Source: Lasiodiplodia sp. COLG20
Taxonomy: Eukaryota > Ascomycota > Dothideomycetes > Botryosphaeriales > Botryosphaeriaceae
Assembly: GCA_009801085.1 (NCBI GenBank)
Contig: VNWV01000002.1
Location: 4,650,001-4,714,000, forward strand
Length of the DNA stretch: 64,000 nt
Direction: 5' to 3'
The notes beneath the pieces are model-generated. The model was given only the letters and a program-made list of their open reading frames with translations. It was not told the DNA's origin and searched no databases. Below are positions 47,023 to 58,837 of this stretch, in pieces (positions within the stretch are counted from its first letter, which is position 1; each line of letters starts with the position of its first letter). Made by a program: the position numbers and the translations under genes.

Positions 47023-50000
47023 CTAATCTTGCAAACTTTCGTCCCAGCCACCTCTCTCCAGCAGGAACACCTGCACCCGGTTCATGCAGTCTTCTATGCC
47101 TTTCCCCAGAGCCTCCCTCCACTGCTCCTCCACCAAGTTGACCTTCTCCTTGAGGTCCTCCGTCAGCCTTTGCTCTTCATCGCGACTGATCATGCTCATC
47201 TCCTCGTCCACAGCCTGCCTGTCCTCACCCTCCAACACTCGCTGCGTGCCGAGAAGCTTCGTGTTCGCTGTCATGACGCCGGTCTTGACCTCGTGAAGCA
47301 GACACAGCAGGTTTGTCTGACTTTCGATGAACTGGTAAGCCGACTTTTGCGCGTGAGAGAGCAGGCTGAAAAGGTACTGCAGCGGGTGGTCGTGGTAGCT
47401 CGGGTTCTCTTCGAACTCCATCGGCGGAATCAAAATTTCGAAATCGTCTGTCAGCGTCTCGGGAATCTTCTGGACGATGTCTAAAAGGCCTGGCCCAATG
47501 TCCCAAAACGCCGAGAGCTGATCCTCAACCCCGCGAGTGACGCTTTCTTCCACGGTCGCGTGGAAATCCTCAAAGCGTTTCAACGACTGTTTTTCATGTG
47601 CAACCTTGCGCTCATGAGCGTCTTTGGCAAAGAAGTCTTCGGCCTCGCGGACCTTGTCGTTGTTCTTGGCGGCAGCATATGGTGTGACGACAAGTGTCTT
47701 GTAGAGATTGTTCCGCTGAGCCTCAAGCTCGAAAAGCTCTTTGTACAACTGCTCGCGGCCCTCGAACAGCCACTTGAGGAGGGTGAGTTTTTCAAGAAGC
47801 TCAGGCTGCTCATCTCCCTCTTCTTGTGTTTGATTCGGACTCGTCGCCTGGGCCTCGTTTAGCAAGCCAATCTTCAATTGCTCGATTGAAGCTGTAGCTT
47901 TCCGGATACGCTCTGAGAGGAGGGCGTGCAAAGGGGTCATGACATCCTTTTGGAACATGTCAAAGTCTTGCTGAATCCGTCTCTGCGTGATCTGAGCTTC
48001 GGTGGTGTCGAACTCGGCCTCGGCCTTCGCTGCCTCTCCGAAAGACATCTCGCCCTTGACAATCTTGTCTTGTATTTCGGCCCTTAGCTCGGCGCGACGG
48101 CTCCTCTCCCCATTCGTGCCCCTTTCCCTCAGCGAATCACTACGAGTTCGGTAGTTCTCTTTGATGGCGTTCGCGTCTTCGGGGTCTTGTAGCGCACGCA
48201 GATTTGCTCTGATAGACCCAAGTTCGGGGTGGCTATTGTTCACGGCTGGGTGGTGTCGTGGATAGGGCGGTGGCAAGGTCACAAGTCTAGAAACGTCCAG
48301 CTTGAACGGATCCGGTGTGGTGGGCGCAGAATGAGTCCAGTACCCAAGCGGGGGTGGGGGAGGGATCTGCCCCCCCAAGTCCTGTTCATGCCAGCCGACC
48401 TTCTCAGGAGGGTACTCATTTGGACCGTAAATCCCGACAGGAGTCGTGTCGCTAGGCCCAGGAGTACCACCTCCAGAGTAGTTGTCACTCTCCCACTGCA
48501 TGTATTCTTGCGCCTCGGTAAGTTGAACTCCCATGTACTTGGATTCCCGCTTCGACCGTTCAATCTTCTTGCCGCGACCCTGAGAGCCATTTGCACTTCC
48601 CTCCCACCAGCGGCTAGCAGACCGGCCTCGTGAGTCTTCTTCGTCGGGGACTGTGCTTACAGCCATGCTGGGAATTGGCGAGAGACAAGGCTGCCATGAA
48701 TTACTGTCCCCACGTGATCGTCCAGGTGGGCCGTGGCTCGATGCGCTGCTAAGTGGCGATTCCGAGGCCACCCTAGGACTAAAGGTAGCAGACGAAACAG
48801 CAGGGCTAGCGTTGGCAAAGCTCTCTACAGATGATATGGAATCCTGTCGCTCGTGCTGAGACACGGGGGTGGAGTCCATCTTGTTTGGTGTCGTTGAGCG
48901 CCTGCCAGTCGAATTACCTGTGTAGCTCCGCCACATGTCCCGAGTCAAGTCGAGGATATCGCTGGCCATAGCCTCAAATGCTGCAGAATAACGATCGCGA
49001 CGCAGGCGGGATTCGTGGACTATGAAGTCAGCGAAGAGCTCCAGACGCTCCTGGTCTGTCATGGCGGCACTTTCACGCTGAATGAATTCACGGTGCCGGT
49101 CAATTGAAGATTGTGCGAAGAGTTCCTGATCCGTTGGTAGCCTTGCTTTACCGGCGGCGACGCTCGACGAAGATGAAGGACGAGAGGGGTGGAGTGGCTG
49201 GACCATCGGAACGTTGTCGAGTGGAGTATGCAAGATATGAGAGATAGGCCGCTCATTTCCTGACGAAGTCGTGGAGGTGCTGGATGGCATGCCCGCAGAA
49301 TGCGGCGGTGGTGTCGGCAGGGTCTTTGCGTGAGTACCGGGGGAGGGTTTAAACCGCGAGTTTGGCTCACCATAGCCCTCGCCAGCCGGACTGAAAGGTG
49401 GAGTCGGGGCGAAAGATTCGGGGGACATAACCATTTGTCGAGGCGTGGAACCAGTGGATTCTGCTTGCAGATCCCCGAATGACTTGTTAGACATGGCGCT
49501 TGGCTGCCCGCTTGAGGGCGAATTCAAGCCGCTTCCGCTTCGGGGTGTGTTCTTGCGCCGTTGACTGATGGCGCCTGAATCAGAAGTAAGGATAAGGTTT
49601 TTGGGTCGCTGCGCAGCCTCCAACTCAGCCGCCCATGGATTGTTGCTCGGCTCGATGGCACTTTGTGTCTCGGTGACCTTCTCCTTGGCAGCGCGACTTT
49701 CGCTTCGCCTTTCTCGAATGCCTCTTGCGCTGGGATCCCTGCGCGCAGGCGCTCTGGAAAGTCCAGAAGCCGACGATGATGGATATGCCGTCTGCGGTTC
49801 CGATGGCCCAGAGGAATCAGTGCCATCCAAGTCACCTTGGACTTGTGTTGTGAGGCGCAATGCCCTTCCCCAAGGCGACTTTGATCTGTTGCGTGCATCT
49901 TCTTCACGCCAATCGGCAGGCGTTGGCGGAATAGGACCAAGCGAGCTACCAAACCCTGCTGCTCTCCGGGGTGCAGGCGCAGCCAGGGAGTTCATTCCTG

Positions 50001-51337
50001 ATCGCGACGAGAGCTCGGAGGTTCGATTCATACTCTGCGACCGTGAGCCGCTAGGTGGTGGACCAGGTGGTGGCGGAGGTAGTGGCATGCCGGGTTCCCA
50101 AGCCGCGGTTCGGGAAGGAGTGCTTGAACCTTCATCACGAAGAGACATGCCAATACCACCGGTTGAAGCAGCTCTTCTTGCTGCTGGGGGGCGCAGAGCA
50201 ACTTCAGGCGTCCATTGAGCTTGGCGATGGGGTGTTACACTGATTTTCAAGTTAACTTAGGTGCCGATGGCTCTTGGGCAACGATTGCGACTTACGGTTG
50301 TTGGCTAGGACCCGCGATTGCTATTGGGTGCTGTGTCTGCAACGGGCCTGGTGTCCTCGCCAGTGCCTCGGTCGTCTGCAGTCTCAATGATTCCATTGCG
50401 CTGCGAGACTGCTCCGCACTACTTCCACCCCTACTTCTGTTAGTCAGAGCCGAAAGGCCGAAAACGGAGCGTTTATCCCGGTTGCGGGAGCTGGACCGAT
50501 CGCGTGCATTCGCAGGTGGCGGTGGAGGGAAAGACGGCTGTCCTGAAGGTGACGATGTATGGCCAGAAGGGCTTTGGCTGAGCATGCCGATACGTGGGGA
50601 AGAGGTGCTTTGCGGCGTAGCAAACGCACCACTCGAAAGAGACGGTGAGCTTCCCATGGCAGCGGACATGCTTTGTTGCCCGGGATTCGGCGAGTATGGA
50701 GGCGGCGGAGAGGGCATGTTCGCTGCAGAGAGAGATTAGTGACTTTCCTTGACGGCAAGAATTCGATCATTGTAATATGAAGGGGGCATCTGGGATAATT
50801 TGCGCAACTCCAAAAGGATTGAAGATGAATAGAAAGTATAAGATAGCTAAGAAATAGAAGAAAGCAATTACCCTCCATGCCCGTTGCCTCTCTAGTGCTC
50901 CCTCTCAGCAGGCCGCCTGGCGGGGAAGTAGCATGCGGCATGAACTGGCCGCCGACATGTGAGCCATGTCTTCCCCATTCCTGCGGATTGTACGAGGAAA
51001 CGGCAGAGGACGGGCCGCGGAACGCCATCGGGCTGGACACTCTGGAAGCACTCGTAGGGGCAGTCGACGGTTGTGAAGGAGGGTTGGAGGAAGCGGCATA
51101 TGGAGAAAAAGGTAGCGCGGAGGGCGGCGACACAGCAGAGGCGGGAGTCTGCAGATAGGGCGTTCCGGCGTTGCTATGGTGCAAGGACGTTGATATTGCC
51201 GGAGGCTGTACAACCATGCGCCGGGGAGGGCTCGACACTTGCGGCCGTGCCTGAGGTGTCGCAGAAGCTGCGGGCGGGCCTGCTACCTGCGGTGGCGGAG
51301 GCCCAGGAGGAGGAGGGACCGGGGCGTAGGAACTCAT
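47023..51337 (-). CDS. Large proline-rich protein with helical C-terminus, function unknown
   Basis: Three exons: 51337-50872, 50722-50296 and 50239-47023, in frame, giving 1369 residues. The first 1000 or so residues are disordered, rich in Pro, Ser, Gly and Arg, with polyproline runs (PPPPGPPPP at the N-terminus, PPPPPGPPP near residue 340) that could bind profilin, WW or SH3 domains. The C-terminal 380 residues are charged and helical (KGEMSFGEAAKAEAEFD, HALLSERIRKATASIEQLKIG, LTLLKWLFEGREQLYKELFELE, HPLQYLFSLLSHAQKSAYQFIESQ, EEQWREALGKGIEDCMN) with long conserved-looking coiled-coil segments. No catalytic motif, TM or signal peptide was seen. I do not recognise the family. Its lack of low-quality frames and clean introns show it is real. 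An actin, polarity or scaffold role would be a guess. Confidence 0.85.
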
Positions 51338-52347
51338 GCTGGCGCGACGGAGCCGTGCTCTTGATAGCCAGCAGCGTGCATTAGCTCGGACGCGATGTGC
51401 CTGGTCGCCTGGGTCGCGCAGGGCAAGCTGGGAGGCTGTTCAGTGTCTCAGGATGGGGCCCGACCCAGCGGCTACTGCGAGCGAATGGAATGGAGCAAGG
51501 CGCGAGGAAGCGGCGCGGGAGGAAGCACAGCTGCAAGCCGCCTGGACATAAGGATGGCGCCGAGTCAGACCACGCGCAGGCGGGAGGAGGAGTGTTTGCG
51601 CATGGCGGCGTGAAGAAGTTGAAGATCGTGTCCTAACGTGATTTTCGCAGCGGCGCGACGTCGTTCATTCGCCCAGGCCGCCGAGATGTGCGCTGAGTAG
51701 AGAGGGCGCTCGGACGGGAGCGATGCGCATAGCGGCGTCCGCGAGGGCGTCGCCGGGGCCTAAGACCGAAGCGGCGATTGACTGTGCAGAAGCGACCGCG
51801 CGAGGCAGGGGCGTCGGCGAATGAGGGCGGCCGGTTGTGGGCAGAGCGCAACGATGCGGGAGGGGGCACAAGGCCGGGCGCTTAAAATTCAGGACCCTCG
51901 TCGCCGTGTCACCCGGCTAGACCAAGCTTTGGGGGCTGCTGCGCTCGCAAAGAGCCGCGATGCGGCTACACAAAAGCACTGGCGCAGAGGCTGAGCAGCA
52001 AAAGCACGCAGCTGCCCGCCCAACTTATGTACCATCCAGCTGCTGCTGCGTCGAAACGTGGAATACGTTTGCTGGGCACGACAGCTGCAGAGAGGGCTGG
52101 CGCTAAACGTGACTGCTAAAAATAGGCGACCAGTAACGCCTGGCAGCCGAGGCTTGCCGTCTTGTCGCGGCGTCTGTTTGGAGCAGTGGAGGTTTGTGGG
52201 GCCCACGGTCGGATCAGAGCCTAAAAGTGCAGGTGAAGACAAGGGCGTCGTTCATTCAACCGTCAAGCTTTGCTCCAAGAGACACTACTGCACTAATTAT
52301 ATACAGATATCATCCCATCGTCGCCTTGACCTGTTAATTTTGGAACC
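51338..52347. other. Intergenic, promoter of the proline-rich gene
   Basis: About 1 kb between two minus-strand genes. GC-rich with short random frames on both strands to about 51870, then mixed. No gene supported. Confidence 0.5.
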
Positions 52348-53565
52348 TTATTTCTTGTGCTTTGCGTGCACGTCGATCACCTTCTGCACCTCGTCGTAAC
52401 TGCCGAGGAAGATACCCGACCGGTCGTGAATGTGCTCCGGCTTCACCTCCAGCATGCGCTCCATCCGACTGTTCACCGCTTGGCCGCCCGCTGTTCCTTG
52501 TCAGTAACTGTCTTATCTCTGTTGGAGGTGGGTGACTTACCGTTCTCGAACACCATGGCCATCGGGCCGCACTCGTACATGATTCTGAGCTTGCCCTTGG
52601 TGCTCTTCTTGTCGGCCGGGTAGGCGAAGATGCCTCCGTACAGCAATGTTCTGTAGGCATCGGCAACCATGGAGCCGATGTATCTTGCGCTGTACGGCTT
52701 GCTGCCGTCCTCGGGGAACTTGAGGCTGTTGACGTACTCCTTCACCGGCTCCTCCCAGTACTGCATGTTACCCTCATTGACCGAGTAGATCGAACGCTTC
52801 TTCGGGATCCTCATGTCCGGGTGCGTGAGGATGAACTCGCCGAGAGAGGAGTCGAGCGTAAAGCCATTGACACTGCCGCCCTTCATGGTCATGACCAGCT
52901 GCGCCGATGCGCCGTACATGGTGAAGCCGCTGGCAACCATCTCCGTGCCCTTCTGAAGGAGGTCCTCCTTCGTGCCCTTGGCGCCCTCAGGCAGCTTGAA
53001 AATTCCGAAGATGGTTCCTACCGAAACACCAGCGTCCAAGTTGGAAGAACCGTCGATCGGATCACATGCGACGGCGTAGCGCGCATCGGGGTACTCGTCG
53101 AACGCAATGGCCTCCTCCTCTTCCTCCGAAACCAATATCCTGACCTTGCCGCTGCTCCTCATGGCGGCAATGAAGATGTCGTTTCCAATGACGTCAAGCT
53201 TCTTCTGGTCATCGCCCGTCGTATTCGAGGATCCCGCCAGGCCGGAAAGCTAGGCGCGGTCAGCTGGGCTTCCGAATCTCAACAACCCCTTTTGACTTAC
53301 GTTGATCAGGGAGGCGCGACGAATGTAGTACGAGATGCTCTTGAATGCAAATTGCAGGGCGTGGCACAGGAGACTGGAGGGCGCAATGCCGTTAGCGCAG
53401 GTCGCGCAAGAGAGTACAAAGAGCGCGCACTTACGTGAAGTCACCGGTTGCCTCCTTGACCTTGACCTGCTCTTCAGTGAGGAATCTGGTCAGGGTGATG
53501 ATGTCGGTGTTGATCTTCTCCTGGCCAACGGGGCCGCCGCCGCCGCTGTTGATTTCGGTAGACAT
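52348..53565 (-). CDS. FBP1: Fructose-1,6-bisphosphatase
   Basis: Four exons: 53565-53435, 53373-53301, 53249-52541 and 52490-52348, giving 351 residues, the usual length. Conserved elements are TLTRFLTEEQ at the N-terminus, FAFKSISYYIRRASL, the metal-binding DPIDGSSNLDAGVSVGTIFGI, the substrate-side GSMVADAYRTLLYGGIFAYP, and KGKLRIMYECGPMAMVFE with the last exon beginning AGGQAV. The enzyme removes the 1-phosphate from fructose-1,6-bisphosphate in gluconeogenesis, in the cytosol. It is normally glucose-repressed and AMP-inhibited in fungi. The start at 53565 gives the family N-terminus (MSTEINSGGGG); the open frame upstream is non-homologous leader. Confidence 0.97.
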
Positions 53566-56500
53566 GGTGAGGGTGGTGCTGGGAGGGAAGGCGGATGGAT
53601 CCGGGGTATCAGGAAAGTAGTTTGGAGGAGAGTCGTACACGGCGGGAGGTAAGCTCTCAAGTAGTAGCCAGGAGCACGCAGCAGCAACTGTGCTTATGAA
53701 GTAATTGAGTGGGTACAGCTGGGGTCGGGCACGCGGAGGGAGCACGGTCTAGAGCTGGTGGCTTATGGTTGGACGCTGCTATCCCCTCGGCACCATGTGG
53801 ACCAAGGGATCCTCTATTGATGTCAGTTTCCGCACCCAACTTCGTCACTTCCAGGCAGATCCAGATGGAGGCGCAAGTTGCGATCGCAGATTGCGTGCAG
53901 GACCACCAGGCTTTAAAGGCACTCGCGTGCGCTCGGTATGACGCTGGGACGCGCCCACCCACGGATCGAGGGGATGAGGGGCACGCTGGGGGCGGGGTTC
54001 CTCCAGAGCTTCGCGCATGCCCCGCGCGGCCCGAATTCTCCCGCACAACCATCGGGCAACGCAGGAGCGCCTCAGCAACACATGCAGCCAAGCTTCACGA
54101 GAGGTGGAAAATTGCCGTGGTTTGCCAATGGCTTGCTACTATCGAGGTATTCGGAAAAAGAGATAGCCGTGCAGCCGCAAGCTCGGGTTAAAGATACCAG
54201 TCCTTCAGGGGCGCGTTTCCGATCACCTGCCGAACGTCTTTTCCGGAGATTTGACACACCAGACTCCCGCCCAATGCATGCGGAATGCGATTGAGTCGCG
54301 TGCCGTATTGAATTGATCGATCAGTAAACGCATCGGGCCGTTGAAGGCGCGGGCTGTGGGAATGCGGATGCTGCGGAACGATATCCGCAGGAATCTCGGG
54401 GATCGGGCCTTCACCTCGCCCACCCGCAAGTGCATCGTGAAGCATTGACAGCGATGATCATGGTGGTTGGGCGAGCCAGCCGTAGCTTTCTCCGAGCCTG
54501 GGCTGATCACGTGCAGCTCTACCGGCGGGCGACCCCCGGCCCGGTAAGCGAACGGACCTCCGCCGCCCTTCAAAACTTCATCGCGCCGAAAATTTCCTCG
54601 ACATCTCAACAACGCGTCCACCAACGCGCCATCATGTTCAGCGTTGCAGGCGCTCATGCTGCGCACTCTGCCATGTCTGCGGCATGAAATATCACGCGCT
54701 TCTGACGCGTTCTCCAAGGTAAGCAAAAACGTGCTCCCTCCCGTTTCTCTGATGAATTGGCAAACCGCATTACAAACTAGAGTCTTTGATCTCTCTCGAG
54801 AAATGAAACTCGCACTTGCTTGCACGTCAGTCTGAGAAACATCGCATTCAGCACAATCAGTCTTGCGCGCAGTTGGAGCTGTTGCTGACCTGGAAATAGT
54901 TCTTTATTCCCACTCCATATCATGACCTGATGGTCTACAGCCTCCCGGCCTCATCAACCGTACGTCTTCCACACTCTCTCATACATCTCCCACATGCACA
55001 AGATGATCATCGTATACTTTATACGCTGGAAATTACCGGCTGAGGCCTTAGGCCGCTGAAGATACAAATTGGCTGTTTTCTGATCCTGCTCTCAACCCGC
55101 CTTTCCTCGAGTCTCCTACTGCAGAGAAGTAGCTGACAGTTCACATAGGAGTCTGGATTCTCGGTCACCGTAGTGGTACGCCATCTCGACTTCTTCATCC
55201 CTTCCACCTCATATGATGAATGGCACTGGGCTCCGACAAGCATGACGGATATGCCACATTGCGGCAGGCCTAGAAAACCTCGCCCACTGATCTGGCGAAC
55301 AATGCTTTTGCACCTCAACAACTTCCGGCGACTCTTACTGAGACGAAATCAGATGTTTGGCACGAACATTTAGCTAGGTCCTGTGGTTAGCTGCTCTTAC
55401 GGCGAGCAAGTTCATCCCGCAGCCGCAGCTACTGTTTGCCGAGTCGAGAGCCGGGTAAGCCAACAAAACATTTTCTTATAACCTAATTTTTTCGTGATGA
55501 ACACCTAGATGACGAGTCTTATTGGGGTTTCCCATGCAGACAACCTTTTTAAAATACCATTCATGCCTAACTGACATCATTGTTTTCTTGATTAAACTTG
55601 CTTTTAATCTTCTGAACGCTTTCTAACGTCACATCTAGTATTAAATCCTGTTTGACGAAGTCCAATCATTCCTGGGCGAAGTGTTTATGCAGCAATCCTT
55701 CCTGGTATTTGAGCTCATGGTAAGCTCCCCTGTTGTCTTTCCCGCATTTATTTCATGATGAAACGACATTACAAATTGACAAGCATATGTCCAAGCACGC
55801 CTTGACCGGCTGCGAAGACGAGACTGTCTTGTCTGAATTATTCTGGATCACTCCAAGAGACGCTTGTATGCGATTGTTCTCATGCTGACGCCCATCAGAT
55901 TATGACTGCTCTCCCAAGATGCTGCGGTAACCTCGTCCACGGACTTTCCGGCAATCGGCCTCGACAGTTCTTGTAAGTTCCTTTTTACTATTTCTTACAC
56001 ATTGCACATGTTAAATGATGATCCTTTTTTTCTCACGACGGTCGACATAGCTTATGCATTGATGAGAATGCCTTCTGACAAAGGCTTTTGGACTGAAATT
56101 CATTGATACCGCTTCTTTCTTACAACACTTGATTAGTTGAAGCACAGCGCTAACGTTGGTGTTGTATCTAGGCTGGCCTATTGGGACGTGGAGATTTGGC
56201 ACGTTGAAAAAGGTTTTTCGTTGATCGTTTCGCCTCGAGCGGGACCTCAAGGAAGAACATGCGCCATCACAATTTGTCAGTCGACGAGCTATGGTAGACG
56301 CTTTTTGCAAGTCTCCTTTAGTGCTGATCGCCTGGTGGAGTGTCAAAGACACCTTCGTGGTGCCAACTTCTGAGAATCTCAGAACTGGCGGCTTTACCAC
56401 TCAGTGATTCACATAGTTTTGCCATCTAAATGCACGAAAGCCCCACGGACTTGGTAATCCAGCAGCATTGTTGAATGATGTGGTCATGAACGTCGTTCTT

Positions 56501-56928
56501 ACAGCATCTGTTTGGGGGTTCCCAGATTGCCCCCAGGCCCATGTGGAGCTACCATTAACGCATGGACATATAAACCCGCATGACTGATCATTTACTGATG
56601 CCCAATTTCATTCAAATGCCAATGTTGCGAAGCCTTAGCGTCATACGCTCGTGTTTGGGTCTTCCAAGATGCTTCTGCAGCCCCTTCTGCCAGATTCGTA
56701 CGCAAAACTGACGTCAACAGTCCTGTTGGTGCTCACTGCTCACACACCTGACACCCACAGCTCGGCTTTCCTTCCCATGTTCACGGGCGGCTAAACATTT
56801 CCGGCCCTTAATTTTGTGTTCCCCTGGCGCGCGTGTAAGCGCCAAAAGGGGCCGTCTTTTGAGGTGACGTTCCCTTTGCTTTTTCTCGCCGCCACCAACA
56901 CTGCCACCAACTTGTTTTCCGTCACCCT
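53566..56928. other. 3.4-kb gene-poor interval with splice-like signals
   Basis: Holds the FBP1 promoter at its left. No long frame has a domain. Between about 55380 and 56380 on the plus strand several textbook fungal intron signals occur (for example donor GTAAGC at 55455 with branch CCTAAT and acceptor CACCTAG at 55508; CTAAC..ATCTAG ending near 55640; GTAAGC at 55723; GTAAGT at 55974; CTAAC..TATCTAG near 56171), ending in a frame to 56373. They do not assemble into one convincing protein. It may be a spliced non-coding RNA, a decayed small gene, or chance. Confidence 0.4.
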
Positions 56929-57303
56929 TCAGTTCTTCTTCCCTGGCACGTCAGCCTCGACCGGCAGATCCATACCGACCCGCCGTGCGGTCAGGCGCAC
57001 GCGCTCCTCCTCATCCATGTTCATGCCCGGGTTGTAGCGCTCGAGCAGGGTGATGTAGAGGCGCTGGGCCTTGACGTATTGCCAGAACTGCTCCGTCTCC
57101 TCAAGGGTCGGGGCGCGCGCCGCGTGCCCGGCAGGCGGTGTTGCAAGCTGCTTACGGAGGTGCTGCTGGAGTGGCGACGGGTTGGACAGCACGGGCTGCG
57201 AAGAGCGGGTCGAGGGCGCGTGTTTGGGGTCGCGCGCGGGCAGCTCGCGCAGCAGGCGGCGGTAGAGGGAGCGAATCTGCGTGGGGGCCGATGTCGCGGA
57301 CAT
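56929..57303 (-). CDS. FMC1: ATP synthase assembly factor FMC1, LYR-motif protein
   Basis: Single exon, 124 residues. The N-terminal helix RSLYRRLLRELPAR carries the LYR motif (L13-Y14-R15). After a variable Pro/Ser linker, a conserved second half follows: EQFWQYVKAQRLYITLLERYNPGMNMDEEERVRLTARRVGMDLP, which matches fungal Fmc1. The protein works in the mitochondrial matrix with Atp12 in assembling the F1 sector of ATP synthase, especially at high temperature. LYR proteins usually dock on the acyl carrier protein. It is divergent from a mitochondrial EngB-type GTPase with under 250 bp between starts. Confidence 0.9.
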   Translation of the reverse strand: MSATSAPTQIRSLYRRLLRELPARDPKHAPSTRSSQPVLSNPSPLQQHLRKQLATPPAGHAARAPTLEETEQFWQYVKAQRLYITLLERYNPGMNMDEEERVRLTARRVGMDLPVEADVPGKKN

Positions 57304-57532
57304 GTCGGTAGACTATTGATTCAATCGATTGGAAGGTCTCGATGAAGATGCCGGGCGGTGAGTGGTGATGCCTGCGGGGAGGAGGGTTTAGAAAGCTCGA
57401 GTGCAATGCGGGCGAGACATTTTGCGCGGAGGTCGCGGGCGGCGAAGGCTTCTCTCCTCCGAAACCACCACCGGCCATCATCATGTCGTGAATTTTTGCC
57501 GCACCACGTTTCTTCGCCCTCACCGTTTGCCA
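57304..57532. promoter_or_regulatory. Bidirectional promoter, FMC1 / MRX8
   Basis: Very short region between two divergent genes for mitochondrial proteins. It is 229 bp with the GTPase start I chose, or 97 bp if the GTPase starts at 57401. Confidence 0.5.
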
Positions 57533-58837
57533 ATGATGCCGCAATGGGGTATCACGCCCTTCACTTGCACACGATGCACGCGGCGATTGCTCTCCACCGG
57601 CCGTCCCTTCCTTCCGGGCCATGGCAGCAACAGCGCCAGCGGCATCCGCATCGCGACACCGCGCATTGCCGCCCGCCACTTCGAGACTGAGCAGCCAGTT
57701 AAGTTCCTGCACATTGAGCGACACCTCAGCCGGCCTGCACGACCGCAGCCAGTCCGGAAACACCTGCCCTCGTCGCCTCCTGCCGACCTTCTGACGACCG
57801 ATGAAGTCGCCGAAGAAGAACACTCGCGCGACGCCGCGGTCGAAAAATACCGCGAGGAGCACAAGGAAGAGATAGAGAAGAAACTAGGGGCTCGGTCCAG
57901 CCAAAGCACGCCGCTGTCGATGATACACCCGCACTACCCACGCCCGTACGAGCCGCACCGGTACCTCTCGACGTTGATGCCGACGGACCAGCAGCTGCAG
58001 CTGGCGCGCCTGTTCTTCGCCACGGGCGACCCGCACTACGTCTTCACCTGCGCCTCTTTCCGCCAATTCCCCCAGGACAGCCCTCTGCCCGAGGTCGCCT
58101 TCCTCGGCCGCAGCAACGTCGGCAAGAGCAGCCTGCTCAACGCCCTGTTCGGCCGCCGCAGCCGCGGGTCGCCCGACAACGCCGACACGGGCACGGCTAA
58201 GGTGTCGAATCGCGCGGGCAAGACGCGCACGATGAACGTGTTCTTGGTAGGCAAGGGCGCCCAGGGCGGCGCCAAGGCGCGCGAGACAGACATGCATGGG
58301 AATGTGATCAAGGGCAGCGAGAGGGAGAGGTGGATCGGGCCTGGCAGGGGCGTGGCGGTGGTGGATATGCCTGGGCACGGATTCAGGAGCCGGGCCGAGT
58401 GGGGAGAAGAGATTGTCAAGTACTTGACAAAGAGGAAGCAGCTGCGTAGGGTGTTCGTGCTCGTGGACTCGGACCACGGCCTAAAGCAGACGGACCTTCA
58501 GGTGTTGGATCTCTTGCAAAAGCATGGCGTGCCGCATCAGATCGTGCAGAGCAAGGTAGACAAATTGGTGTTGCCGAAGTTGAGAAGCAATTCGAAAAAT
58601 AGGGTACAGAAAGGTCTGGCGATATTGAGGAAGAGGCAAGAGGCAATAGAGAAAGAGTTGGCTAAGAGGGAGAAGCAAGGAAGGGGAATGCCGGCCTTGG
58701 GAGAGATATTGTCAGTCAGCTCCGAGAAAGAATTCCCATCTATCGACGCGCCAGGAAAGTTCGACAAGCTTGGGATCAACGGTCTCAGATGGGCAATTAT
58801 GCAGGCCGCCGGTTTGTCTGAAGGGTTGGATTCTTAG
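57533..58837 (+). CDS. MRX8: Mitochondrial EngB/YihA-type GTP-binding protein (MRX8-like)
   Basis: Single exon, 434 residues from the ATG at 57533; an in-frame ATG at 57401 would add 44 residues that look random. The first 60 residues are Arg/Thr/Ser-rich, resembling a mitochondrial presequence (TPFTCTRCTRRLLSTGRPF). The EngB GTPase domain follows: G1 GRSNVGKSSLLNALFG (about 192-207), NRAGKTRTMNVFLVG (G2 Thr), G3 DMPGHGF, then LRRVFVLVDSDHGLKQTDLQVLDLLQ, and G4-like QSKVDKL. An Arg/Gly insertion sits between G2 and G3. Yeast Mrx8 is linked to the mitochondrial ribosome/expressosome; bacterial EngB is needed for large ribosomal subunit assembly. The C-terminal tail (about 60 aa, Lys/Glu-rich) is a fungal extension. 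Confidence 0.9.
   Translation: MMPQWGITPFTCTRCTRRLLSTGRPFLPGHGSNSASGIRIATPRIAARHFETEQPVKFLHIERHLSRPARPQPVRKHLPSSPPADLLTTDEVAEEEHSRDAAVEKYREEHKEEIEKKLGARSSQSTPLSMIHPHYPRPYEPHRYLSTLMPTDQQLQLARLFFATGDPHYVFTCASFRQFPQDSPLPEVAFLGRSNVGKSSLLNALFGRRSRGSPDNADTGTAKVSNRAGKTRTMNVFLVGKGAQGGAKARETDMHGNVIKGSERERWIGPGRGVAVVDMPGHGFRSRAEWGEEIVKYLTKRKQLRRVFVLVDSDHGLKQTDLQVLDLLQKHGVPHQIVQSKVDKLVLPKLRSNSKNRVQKGLAILRKRQEAIEKELAKREKQGRGMPALGEILSVSSEKEFPSIDAPGKFDKLGINGLRWAIMQAAGLSEGLDS

Noticed and set aside
54223..54825. 200-codon minus-strand frame in the gene-poor gap
   Set aside because: No recognisable domain, no splice context, no supporting neighbour signal.
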